From Labilibaculum manganireducens (GTDB lineage: Bacteria; Bacteroidota; Bacteroidia; Bacteroidales; Marinifilaceae), in NCBI RefSeq assembly GCF_002843385.1, contig NZ_MVDE01000019.1:49485-113484 (forward strand): a DNA stretch of 64,000 nt. Direction: 5' to 3'. Shown here piece by piece: positions 47,185 through 56,087 of the stretch (position 1 is its first letter; each line of letters opens with the position of its first letter). The position numbers and the translations under genes are program-made. The notes under the pieces are model-generated. The model did not search any database and was not told the origin of the DNA. It was given only the letters and a program-made list of their open reading frames with translations.

Positions 47185-48381
47185 TTATTTCAATCCCAAT
47201 TTCCTGGCAATCTCGGCAGGAATCGCATCTTTATGCAATAGCAATCCAACGGTTTTGTACTGTACAAATGCCTTCGATGCATAAAAATATCCATCGTAAG
47301 GATTGTTGTCGGTTCCCCACGAGTTTTTGATCAGGTAATACCTGTTGCCGTTTTGATCTTTCGCAGTACCCACCATGTGCATCAAATGATCTTCGGTCGA
47401 TTCGTAATCATCAAACGCAATTTGACGCATTTCCTGAGTTATTTCTTTTTCTTTCACAGGATATTCTGTTCCGTATGCCGCTTTCTGATCCTTGCTCATT
47501 TTCTCCCATTTGGAGATTTCGGCATTGTCCATGCTTTTTTCTTCGGTTTCGGGAACTACAGCCACACCTTTACGATATGCAAATCCATCTTCACTAACAT
47601 CGCTTCCCCAGGCAAGACTGTATCCATTCTCAATGGCATTATCAACAACCTGCATCATTTCATCCATTGGTAAATTGTACACCTTCCCCAACGACCAGTT
47701 ATCCGGTCCTTCGAAAATAAAGCTTTCGTAAAACGGATGATGTGTATAGGAAGTAATTGTTACGTAATCGTCCATATTAAGGCCTTGCGCTTTTGCAAAA
47801 GACATTGGCGTGTATTCTTTAGTATTGTAAATAAAAGTCTCAGGAATCTCTCCTAAATAAGCATCTAGAATTCCATCAAACCCTTTCATCCAAACCGGAG
47901 TAATTTTTTTGTTCTTATTTTTTACAACAGCATCAACATATGCTTTTAAAACCTCATCCATCTCACCATGTACGGGCATTGTTTCATCAAAAGTATTTCC
48001 TGAGTAAGCCAATTGCGGAATCAGACCATATTTCTTCACCACATTTAAAGCATCCCAGCCTTCAGCACCGGAAGAAAAACTTTTCATCCCGTGAAAACGG
48101 ACATAATCTGCTGCGCGCAAATGATAGTTGCGGTTCACAATAAACATCTCCGAAAGATCCAATTCTCCTTTTCCCAACCGAATAATTTCCGATTCCAAAA
48201 ATGAAATGCTTGCAAAAGACCAACAAGTTCCGGATCGGTACTGATTTTTCACCGGTGTTGCTTTCAATTGCTTTTCGATAGTAAACTGATAGCTTTTCTT
48301 TACCTCTTCCTTTTTTTTAGCAGAAGATGTTTGAAACAGGCCAAATACAAGAATGGCCGCAATTAAAAATCTGTTCTTCAT
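47185..48381 (-). CDS. C1 family peptidase (bleomycin hydrolase-like), exported
   Basis: 398 aa from the ATG at 48381; the frame is open to 48534 but a signal peptide (FLIAAILVFGLFQTSSAKK) follows the inner start. Papain-fold catalytic residues: cysteine in RSGTCWSFASISFLES near residue 49, histidine in DHLMHMVG near 335, asparagine in IKNSWG near 355. Resembles bleomycin hydrolase/aminopeptidase C of Bacteroidetes, acting in the periplasm or outside. Its leader shares AACCTAACAA with the TonB receptor leader, in the same position. Confidence 0.9.
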   Translation of the reverse strand: MKNRFLIAAILVFGLFQTSSAKKKEEVKKSYQFTIEKQLKATPVKNQYRSGTCWSFASISFLESEIIRLGKGELDLSEMFIVNRNYHLRAADYVRFHGMKSFSSGAEGWDALNVVKKYGLIPQLAYSGNTFDETMPVHGEMDEVLKAYVDAVVKNKNKKITPVWMKGFDGILDAYLGEIPETFIYNTKEYTPMSFAKAQGLNMDDYVTITSYTHHPFYESFIFEGPDNWSLGKVYNLPMDEMMQVVDNAIENGYSLAWGSDVSEDGFAYRKGVAVVPETEEKSMDNAEISKWEKMSKDQKAAYGTEYPVKEKEITQEMRQIAFDDYESTEDHLMHMVGTAKDQNGNRYYLIKNSWGTDNNPYDGYFYASKAFVQYKTVGLLLHKDAIPAEIARKLGLK

Positions 48382-48559
48382 TTTTATAATTGTTAGGTTG
48401 TTTAAGTTAATTATTATCAGGTAAATCTTGATAAAACAATTCTTTGCTGTATTTTTGATTATTAACAAAAAGATCATGCAATGTAAAAATAATTCAACAA
48501 TTTTATTGTTGAAAAAATCAAAACCAAACAACATTTTCTAACTTAAATATCACACAAAA

Positions 48560-50200
48560 ATGAAAAAAATCGCTTCAATTACACTGTTGCTGGCCATTAG
48601 TATAGGCTTTGTTGCTTGTAATGAGAAACCAGCCAAAAAAACTGAGGTTTCTCCAATACAAAAATTAGTAGATCAGTACGCTGAATTTGAACTTACAACA
48701 GACATCAGTAAACTGACCAAAAACGAAAAACAAATGCTTCCTGTTTTAATGGAAGCTGCTGATATTATGGAAGAGTTATTCTGGAAAGATGCAATTGGAG
48801 ACAAAGCAGAATTTTTAGGAACGCTTACTGATCCTGCAGCTGTTGCTTATTCAAAAATAAATTACGGCCCCTGGGATCGTCTGAACGACAACCTGCCTTT
48901 TATAGACGGATTTGGAGTAAAACCTAAAGGTGCAAACTTCTATCCATGCGACATGACTCAAGAAGAATTTGATGCCATTCCGGACGAAATGAAAACCGAT
49001 TGGTATACAAAAATTGAACGTGACGAGAGCGGAGAACTGAAAGTAGTTCCTTATCATGTTGTTTACAAAGAACAAATTAAAAAAGCTGCTGATTTGTTAC
49101 TAAAAGCTTCTGAATTGGCTGAAGATGCTGGTCTGAAAAAATATCTTGAGCTGCGTTCTACGGCTCTTCTTACTGATGATTATCTGGCTTCTGATTTGGC
49201 TTGGATGGATATGAAAACCAACACTCTGGATTTTGTTGTTGGTCCTATCGAAACCTACGAAGATGCTCTTTACGGATACAAAGCTTCTCATTCGGGTCAG
49301 ATTTTGGTGAAAGACAAAGTTTGGAGCGAAAAATTATCAAAATTCGCTTCATTACTGCCCCGCCTGCAGGAAGGTCTTCCTGTTCCTGCCGAGTACAAAG
49401 CAGAAAAAGCGAATGCCAACGCGGATATGAATGTTTACGATGTGATTTACTATGCCGGCGATTGCAACGCGGGCAGCAAGAACATTGCTATTAACCTGCC
49501 AAACGATCCTCGTGTTCACGCTCAAAAAGGATCAAGAAAACTGCAGTTAAAAAATGCAATGAAGGCTAAATTCGATAAAATTTTAGTTCCTGTTTCTGAT
49601 TTACTAATGGACGAAAGTCAACGCAGGAATGTAACTTTTGATGCTTTCTTCGAGAATGTAATGTTTCACGAAGTAGCTCACGGTTTGGGTATTAAATACA
49701 CTTTAAAAGATCATGAAAGCGTCCGCAAAGCATTGAAGGATACTTATACCTCTATTGAAGAAGGAAAAGCAGATATTCTTGGTTTGTACATGATTACACA
49801 AATGGCTGAGTGGGGCGAACTGGATGCCGGTAAACTGATGGATAACTATGTTACTTTTATGGCCGGTATTTTCCGTTCGGTACGTTTTGGTGCTGCCAGT
49901 GCTCACGGAAAAGCAAATATGATTCGTTTCTATTTCTTCGAAGAGCAAGGTGCCTTTACAAGAAATGCAGAAACAGGAACTTACAAAGTTGATTTCGGGA
50001 AAATGAAAGCCGCTATGAATGAATTGGGAAAACAAATTCTAATTGTTCAGGGTGATGGTGACTATGAAGCAGCAAAACAAATGATTGCCGAAAGAGGTTT
50101 TATTCGTGAAGATCTTCAGAAAGATTTAGATCGTATTAACAGTGCCGGCATTCCAAAAGATGTTGTATTTAAGCAGGGAATGAACGTATTGGGATTGTAA
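48560..50200 (+). CDS. M49 (dipeptidyl peptidase III)-like metallopeptidase, lipoprotein
   Basis: 546 aa. Lipobox GFVACNEK. The zinc site is MFHEVAHGLGI (residue about 372) with the third ligand glutamate in IEEGKADILGLY near 400. Dipeptidyl peptidase III normally has HEXXXH (such as HELLGH) and EECRAE; here the first motif is one residue shorter (HEVAH), and the second fits EExxxD. Overall alpha-helical, without a propeller domain. It would remove dipeptides from peptide N-termini in the periplasm. Confidence 0.8.
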   Translation: MKKIASITLLLAISIGFVACNEKPAKKTEVSPIQKLVDQYAEFELTTDISKLTKNEKQMLPVLMEAADIMEELFWKDAIGDKAEFLGTLTDPAAVAYSKINYGPWDRLNDNLPFIDGFGVKPKGANFYPCDMTQEEFDAIPDEMKTDWYTKIERDESGELKVVPYHVVYKEQIKKAADLLLKASELAEDAGLKKYLELRSTALLTDDYLASDLAWMDMKTNTLDFVVGPIETYEDALYGYKASHSGQILVKDKVWSEKLSKFASLLPRLQEGLPVPAEYKAEKANANADMNVYDVIYYAGDCNAGSKNIAINLPNDPRVHAQKGSRKLQLKNAMKAKFDKILVPVSDLLMDESQRRNVTFDAFFENVMFHEVAHGLGIKYTLKDHESVRKALKDTYTSIEEGKADILGLYMITQMAEWGELDAGKLMDNYVTFMAGIFRSVRFGAASAHGKANMIRFYFFEEQGAFTRNAETGTYKVDFGKMKAAMNELGKQILIVQGDGDYEAAKQMIAERGFIREDLQKDLDRINSAGIPKDVVFKQGMNVLGL

Positions 50201-50266
50201 AAAAACAGTATCAAGTAGTGAGTAATTAGTATTGAGACTATTTACAGCTACGAAAAAATAAAAAAG

Positions 50267-50300
50267 GAGGCAGAATCAAATTGATTCTGCCTCATTTGTT
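50267..50300 (+). terminator. Terminator after the M49-like gene
   Basis: GAGGCAGAATCAA pairs perfectly with TTGATTCTGCCTC, followed by an AT stretch with interrupted T run. Confidence 0.75.
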
Positions 50301-50467
50301 CCCCTCAAAACACCTTATGTAATCCCACTCCCCTTATTTCATCTCTTTTGTAATTGTTAAAATATTAATCTACTTTAGCGATTAAAAGACCTACTTGTCT
50401 TTTTTCTGAATTTTAGTTTCTGTTCTATAAGTCAAAATTAAATAAGTACTAGCAATTCATAATATTT

Positions 50468-50908
50468 ATGCTCTCAAAAACTGCCGAATATGCAATTCGT
50501 GCACTGGTTTATGTCCAGTTGCAAAACTGGGAAGAAAAACGTCCGGGATTTAAGGAAATAGCAAAAAATATAGAATCACCTGAACATTTCACTGCAAAAA
50601 TATTGCAGGTACTAACACGATTCGATCTAATAAAAAGCTTGAAAGGAAGAAATGGCGGATTTTTCTTTGATAAAGAGCATGAAGATCTTCAACTCTATAA
50701 AATTATTACAGCAATTGATGGAGAAAAATCTTTTATCAGCTGTAATTTTGGTTTTAAGGGTTGTGATCATGAAAACAAATGCCCTTTGCATGATGATTTT
50801 TCAGAATTAAGAAAAAATTATACTGTTCTTGTAAAAAAGCGAACCATACAAAGTCTTGCAAAAAAAATCCTAAGCGGAGAAGCTGTACTAACACAGAAAC
50901 TGCAGTAA
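50468..50908 (+). CDS. Rrf2 family transcriptional regulator
   Basis: 146 aa. Winged-helix Rrf2 start MLSKTAEYAIRALVYVQLQ, FKEIAKNIESPEHFTAKILQVLTRFDLIKSLKGRNGGF, and cysteines at 92, 99 and 105 (SCNFGFKGCDHENKC), the three-cysteine [2Fe-2S] ligand pattern of IscR/NsrR. Likely an iron-sulfur or nitric oxide sensor repressing target genes. The neighbours give no hint of the regulon. Confidence 0.92.
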   Translation: MLSKTAEYAIRALVYVQLQNWEEKRPGFKEIAKNIESPEHFTAKILQVLTRFDLIKSLKGRNGGFFFDKEHEDLQLYKIITAIDGEKSFISCNFGFKGCDHENKCPLHDDFSELRKNYTVLVKKRTIQSLAKKILSGEAVLTQKLQ

Positions 50909-50943
50909 AAGAGGCAGGATTCTATATAATCCAGCCTCTTTCA
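50907..50943. terminator. Bidirectional terminator between the Rrf2 and DUF6090 genes
   Basis: AAAGAGGC-A-GGATT pairs with AATCC-A-GCCTCTTT around CTATAT, with A/T tracts on both sides. Confidence 0.75.
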
Positions 50944-50947
50944 TTAT

Positions 50948-51679
50948 TTAGGATTTTGATGTCTCTGCTACTTGCAAAATTAGCTTTGGATCAATGCCGT
51001 TAGCAATGAGTTCTTTTTCCTTTTCGAGCTTTAAATCTTCCTGTAAGGGAATTAATTTTTTATTGATGTACTGATTGAATTCATACATTCTAACCCAATA
51101 ATTTATAACTCTTTTGTCTGAAGGATTATTTCTCAGAAGAAGGTAATTACTATAGGGCATTTCAAAGAAGTTCTCACAATATTTTATCGAAAGAGGCATG
51201 ATATAGTTATCTCCAAACTCAGATTGACTCTCTCGTTGACGATTCAACTGATTTAATCCGGATTCATAATATTCAAACAATTTAATTTTTAAACGGCTAT
51301 TTTTCATTAATGCTATCCCCTGGTGTTTAAAACTCTCGTAGGCTCCAATATTCATAGACATAGAAGAACGTCCCATTTTAATTTGTAATTTATCCTTCAG
51401 ATCAGATTGATTCACTGGTTGGATTGTTGTAAGACAGCTATCTAAGTATTTTAAAGGACGTAAAAATGATTTTTCTGTTGTTATTATATTCTTTTGGATG
51501 TCATTATAATCCTCTGTTACATCAACATACAGATCACTAATTAACTCCAATTCCAATTGTTTTAATTTTCTTTCTTCATTCCAGTTATTGAATTGCATCG
51601 AGAAGGTAATCCCAATAAAGATCATAAATAATTCAAATAGTTTCGAACTCTTCAGAAAGCGCGTTAGTAGGTTTTTCAT
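50948..51679 (-). CDS. DUF6090-like membrane protein
   Basis: 243 aa from the inner ATG at 51679 (frame open to 51712). N-terminal segment LTRFLKSSKLFELFMIFIGITFSMQFNNWNEERK contains one membrane helix followed by the NNWNE motif typical of DUF6090 proteins. The rest is helical with many charged residues. Family assignment is from the N-terminal motif only. Function unknown. Confidence 0.7.
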   Translation of the reverse strand: MKNLLTRFLKSSKLFELFMIFIGITFSMQFNNWNEERKLKQLELELISDLYVDVTEDYNDIQKNIITTEKSFLRPLKYLDSCLTTIQPVNQSDLKDKLQIKMGRSSMSMNIGAYESFKHQGIALMKNSRLKIKLFEYYESGLNQLNRQRESQSEFGDNYIMPLSIKYCENFFEMPYSNYLLLRNNPSDKRVINYWVRMYEFNQYINKKLIPLQEDLKLEKEKELIANGIDPKLILQVAETSKS

Positions 51680-51912
51680 ATAATGGGCTGGTTTGTTTAT
51701 GATTTTAACCAAAAATAATCAAACCAAATTTTATGGACAATAGTATTGTTTATTAGTATTTATTTTTAGTGCAAATAGATGCAAAGTATTTTTTATGGTT
51801 TTATAATATACTGTAACTTGTTGCAAAAACAATCATGAAACGTCCATAATTAAAGCTTCCTGCACACTGGGAAATAACTGTATGGATTCATAAAGACAAA
51901 AACTTTAAAATT

Positions 51913-52494
51913 ATGAAAGAATTGGTACGTTGTCGTCCTTGCGGATATGTAATGGAAAAAGACAAATTAAACGGTGTTTGTCCGGCCTGCGGCTTGCCCG
52001 ACAAGGTATTCGAATCCTATCGGGAACGGGTATCACCAAATCGGCTTTTCATTCTAAATCTGGATTTACATCCCATTGCAATCCACATCTCCCAAACTTT
52101 TATCGCACTTATTCCTCTTCTGCTGGCAATTCTATGGTTGTTTCCCGGCTGCTATCCCGAAAAAGTCCGCATCATTGCTGAATTTTTAATTCTCTTTTTA
52201 CCTCTTGCTCTAATGCTGGCCTTTGTCACAGGAATTATCGATGGAATTACCCGGTTTAAAAGTCTGAAACCTCCGCTGTTAAGAAATAAAATCATTTACA
52301 GTGTACTCCTGCTGCTTACATCAGGAATATTGCTGTTTACAATGAAGCACTCGCAAGCTCTTCTCCTTTTACTTCTGGTTAGTCTGATTGGGCTTGGATT
52401 TGCTGTTGCTCTGGGCTTAATCGGAAAAAGCCTGCTAAATGTAATATTACCAGGAAAATACCCTCAGAAGAAAGCACAAAAAAATCAGGTTTAG
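51913..52494 (+). CDS. Membrane protein with rubredoxin-like N-terminus
   Basis: 193 aa. The first 35 residues hold two CxxC pairs (RCRPCGYVMEKDKLNGVCPACGLPDKVFES), a rubredoxin-like metal knuckle. Four hydrophobic helices follow (about 63-83, 90-112, 128-145, 150-172), in the manner of DUF2231-type proteins. Probably an inner membrane protein with a cytoplasmic metal/redox head. Role unknown. Confidence 0.75.
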   Translation: MKELVRCRPCGYVMEKDKLNGVCPACGLPDKVFESYRERVSPNRLFILNLDLHPIAIHISQTFIALIPLLLAILWLFPGCYPEKVRIIAEFLILFLPLALMLAFVTGIIDGITRFKSLKPPLLRNKIIYSVLLLLTSGILLFTMKHSQALLLLLLVSLIGLGFAVALGLIGKSLLNVILPGKYPQKKAQKNQV

Positions 52495-52585
52495 GGACTA
52501 AAATTGGGTATTTTACAACATAGCATATCATATTTAGCCTTTGTATCTTACCCTTCCTTTGAAACTGGCCCGATATAACCATTTT

Positions 52586-55333
52586 ATGATGGAAAAGTAT
52601 AAACTGAATATGAGTAATAGAAGTAACCTTCGTTGGAAGACTCTCCTTCTGATTTTTTTCGTTTTCCTTTTTGCATTTCAGACTTCTGCAAGAAAACAAA
52701 GAGTACTTGTTTTGCATTCTTACCATCAGGGATTGAATTGGACCGATAATGTAAGTGCCGGGATACAATCTGTTTTGGGTCGTGAAGACGATGTTGAGCT
52801 GATGTTTGAATACATGGATACAAAACGGAATTCAAATCCAGAATATCTGAAAGAATTCGCGAATCTTTATGGCCTCAAGCATCTAAAAAATAAATTTGAT
52901 GCCATCATTGTTTCTGACAACAATGCCTTGGATTTTGTAAGAGATTATTATACTGATTTCTTTAAAAACGCACCAATAATTTTCTGTTCTATCAATCAAT
53001 TCTCCGATCAGCTGGTGAAAGGGATCGAACACATTTCGGGTGTTACCGAAGAAATTGACTCCAGAAAAACAATTGAAGTTGCCTTGCGTTTGCATCCTAA
53101 GGCAACAAAATTAGTTGTGATTAACGACAATCAGACTCAATCGGCAATCTTGAACAGAAATAACATTAAATCTTTTTGGCCTGACTTACATACCGATGTT
53201 GAACTTGTTTTTTTGGAGAATTTACTCATTGATGAACTGGTTGATCAGGTTAAACACCTTGACCCCAACAGCATTATTTACCTCCTGAATTTTAGCCGCG
53301 ATAAAGAAGGCAATTTTATTTCCTATCAGGAAAATATTGAAATTATACGAGAGGCAACAAAATTACCAATCTATAGCAGTTGGGAATTCTATTTTAACGA
53401 GGGTATTGTTGGAGGAATGCTCACAAGCGGATATAAAGAAGGAGAATTAGCCGCTAAAATTGCTCTTCAGGTATTGAATGGGAAAGAGATCAATAAAATT
53501 CCAATTGTACAATCAGGATACAACAATTTCAAATTCGATTTTGAACAAATGAAACGTTTTGGGATTCTCCCCAAACAACTTCCAAAAGGCAGTATCATCA
53601 GCAATCAACCACCTCCTATTGTTCCCCAGTACCAAACATCACTATTTGTAATCATTATATTCGGCTTAATCATTGCAATCATTTTACGATATTCGAAATT
53701 GAAAAGGGAGCAGAATGAAAAGAAACTGATTCAGGAAAATGAAGAATTGGACCGAAGAGTAGCCGACAGAACAAAAGAAGTTGTGTTTGCGAACGAAAAA
53801 CTGGAGCTGCAAACCGAACAAATTATCAAGCAAAATCAGGAGCTGGAGGATCACCGGCACAATCTTCTGGAACTGGTTAAAGTACGTACCGAAAATTTAG
53901 AAGAAGCAAATCTGGAATTGAAAAGCAGCCGGGACAGGCTTCTTCGAATGCTGGATGCAAATTCGGATGGTGTTTGGGAGCATAATTTCGCAAACGATCA
54001 AACCTACATTAGTAAGATCATCTGGGATAAACTGGGTTATAAATCTGTCACCATTTCAAACACAAAAGATCTTCTCTGCAAAATTATTCATCCGGAGGAT
54101 TTAATCATCATCAAACAAAAACACCGGCAAAACAAATTGGGCTATAGCGCATTGTTTATTGTCGAATTCAGAATTTTCACAAACACTAAAGACTGGATGT
54201 GGTTCAAAGCAAAAGGACAAATTCTTGATTATGACCAAAATGGAAAACCTTTAAACATAGTTGGTACACTTATTAATATCACCCAACGAAAAGAAGCCGA
54301 AGAAACAATAAAAAGCGAAGAAAGGAAGTTGAGAGTATCAGAAAAAAGATGGCGTTCCTTAATTGAGCAGGCATCAGATGGAATATTAATTTACAATACT
54401 GACGGCCATATTCTGGATGCCAACTCAGCTGCCTGCAATTGGCTGGGCTATTCTGCTGACGAAATCCTAACACTAAATTACAGCGAAATAGATTCCATGC
54501 ACAGCAGTTCCGAACTTCATACTTATTGGAGAAAATTAAATGCCTCCTACCCTTCTCTTTCTTTTGAGTCGGTGCAAAAAAGAAAAGACGGCAGCAGCTT
54601 TCCTGTTGAAATTCACTTAAGCTTAATTGAACTGGAAGACAGTAAACTGATTTTATCTTTGATAAATGATATTAGTGAACGCCAGAAAACCGAACGAAAA
54701 ATTCTAAATGCAGTAATCAACACAGAAGAAAGTGAACGAAAACGATTCGCTACCGATTTGCATGATTCTATTGGGCCACTGCTTTCCAGCATCAACCTGT
54801 ATCTGTCATCCATAAATAAATTTGAATCGGAAGCAGAGAAAAAGAACATTATAAAAGCTTCTGTTGAAGCGGTAAATGAAGCGTTGGTAAGCATCAAAGA
54901 AATTTCGAACAACCTGAGCCCGCATATTTTGAACGATTTCGGATTGGAAAAAGCCATTCGTTCTTTCACCAACAAAATCAATTTATCGCAGGCCATCAGC
55001 ATTAGTTTTTATGCTGAAAATATGAACGAGAGAATCAACCATCAGGTTGAAGTCGTTATTTTTAGGGTAGTAAGCGAATTAATTAACAATACAATTAAAC
55101 ACGCTAAGGCAACAAATATTGAAATAAACTTGTCAAGAGAAGAAAATTTAGTTTCTCTTATCTATATTGACGACGGAATTGGTTTTGATGCCAAGGAGAT
55201 CAATGCCGGAACATCAGCGGGAATGGGATTGTATAATGTATTTAGCAGGATTAAGTCGTTAAACGGTTCGCACAAAATAAAAAGCCACCCAAAACGTGGC
55301 GGCATGATGGCAGTAGTAGAAATTAATCTGTAA
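52586..55333 (+). CDS. Hybrid-architecture sensor histidine kinase with extracytoplasmic ABC-type binding domain
   Basis: 915 aa from the ATG at 52586; a TTG at 52541 extends the frame but adds no signal, and ATG 52610 is an alternative. A signal/anchor segment is followed by an ABC substrate-binding-like domain (about 30-330: RVLVLHSYHQGLNWT and VSAGIQSVLG), a membrane helix near 355, a coiled coil, two PAS domains (about 455-580 and 585-710) and a NarL-type kinase core. The phosphoacceptor histidine is in FATDLHDSIGPLLSS (about residue 726) with an HATPase domain (GMGLYNVFSRIKSLNG). Paired with the next gene. Confidence 0.9.
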   Translation: MMEKYKLNMSNRSNLRWKTLLLIFFVFLFAFQTSARKQRVLVLHSYHQGLNWTDNVSAGIQSVLGREDDVELMFEYMDTKRNSNPEYLKEFANLYGLKHLKNKFDAIIVSDNNALDFVRDYYTDFFKNAPIIFCSINQFSDQLVKGIEHISGVTEEIDSRKTIEVALRLHPKATKLVVINDNQTQSAILNRNNIKSFWPDLHTDVELVFLENLLIDELVDQVKHLDPNSIIYLLNFSRDKEGNFISYQENIEIIREATKLPIYSSWEFYFNEGIVGGMLTSGYKEGELAAKIALQVLNGKEINKIPIVQSGYNNFKFDFEQMKRFGILPKQLPKGSIISNQPPPIVPQYQTSLFVIIIFGLIIAIILRYSKLKREQNEKKLIQENEELDRRVADRTKEVVFANEKLELQTEQIIKQNQELEDHRHNLLELVKVRTENLEEANLELKSSRDRLLRMLDANSDGVWEHNFANDQTYISKIIWDKLGYKSVTISNTKDLLCKIIHPEDLIIIKQKHRQNKLGYSALFIVEFRIFTNTKDWMWFKAKGQILDYDQNGKPLNIVGTLINITQRKEAEETIKSEERKLRVSEKRWRSLIEQASDGILIYNTDGHILDANSAACNWLGYSADEILTLNYSEIDSMHSSSELHTYWRKLNASYPSLSFESVQKRKDGSSFPVEIHLSLIELEDSKLILSLINDISERQKTERKILNAVINTEESERKRFATDLHDSIGPLLSSINLYLSSINKFESEAEKKNIIKASVEAVNEALVSIKEISNNLSPHILNDFGLEKAIRSFTNKINLSQAISISFYAENMNERINHQVEVVIFRVVSELINNTIKHAKATNIEINLSREENLVSLIYIDDGIGFDAKEINAGTSAGMGLYNVFSRIKSLNGSHKIKSHPKRGGMMAVVEINL

Positions 55334-55344
55334 AATTAAAGAGC

Positions 55345-55989
55345 ATGAGTGAGTACAGGGTAATGATTGTAGACGACCACAAAATGTTTAGAAGTGGATT
55401 GCGGTTTCTTTTGAATAGTGTTCCCAACATCAACATTGTAGGGGAAGCTTCGAACGGAAAAGAATTTCTTGAAATGGCAGATACTATTCCAATCGACATT
55501 GCCTTAATGGACATTAACATGCCGGAAATGAATGGAATTGAAGCCACACGAATAGCTCTTGAAAAATTTCCTGATATGAAAATAATTGTTCTGTCCATGC
55601 ATGGAGAAGAGGAATACTACGATCAGATGTTAGATGCCGGCGTTAAAGGTTTCCTACTTAAAAACTCCGATGCCGATGAACTGATATCAGCACTTGAGGC
55701 AGTTATGGCTGGGAAAAGTTACTTCTCTCAAGAACTTTTGGTTGATATTCTTGATCAGAAAAGACTGCACAAATTAAGAACTGAAACCGTAAAATTATCC
55801 CAACGGGAATTGGAAGTTTTAAAACTAATTTGTGATGGATGCAGCAATGCTGAAATTGCTGAGGTATTATTTATCAGCCAAAGAACGGTTGACCGCCACC
55901 GATCTAACTTACTGAGTAAAACTGCTTGTAAAAATTCAACTTCGCTGGTAATGTATGCAGTAAAAAACAGAATTATTGAAATAAGTTAA
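55345..55989 (+). CDS. LuxR/NarL-type response regulator
   Basis: 214 aa, beginning 11 nt after the sensor kinase. The receiver has DD at 10-11, phosphoacceptor Asp56 (IDIALMDINMPEMNG) and Lys near 106; a GerE/LuxR helix-turn-helix is at about 148-205 (LSQRELEVLKLICDGCSNAEIAEVLFISQRTVDRHRSNL). It is phosphorylated by the adjacent kinase and binds DNA as a dimer. Target genes are not evident. Confidence 0.95.
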   Translation: MSEYRVMIVDDHKMFRSGLRFLLNSVPNINIVGEASNGKEFLEMADTIPIDIALMDINMPEMNGIEATRIALEKFPDMKIIVLSMHGEEEYYDQMLDAGVKGFLLKNSDADELISALEAVMAGKSYFSQELLVDILDQKRLHKLRTETVKLSQRELEVLKLICDGCSNAEIAEVLFISQRTVDRHRSNLLSKTACKNSTSLVMYAVKNRIIEIS

Positions 55990-56087
55990 CCTCCAGATAG
56001 TATAATTATCGGATCTTACATAAATTTCCATTCGTATCCCGTTAACATTTTGTATTTTTAGTTTCTCAAAAAACAGATGTTTACAAA

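Noticed and set aside
50384..50404. Weak AAAAGAC/GTCTTTT hairpin upstream of the Rrf2 gene
   Set aside because: A 7-bp AT-rich stem close to the promoter region; too weak to call a terminator or riboswitch.
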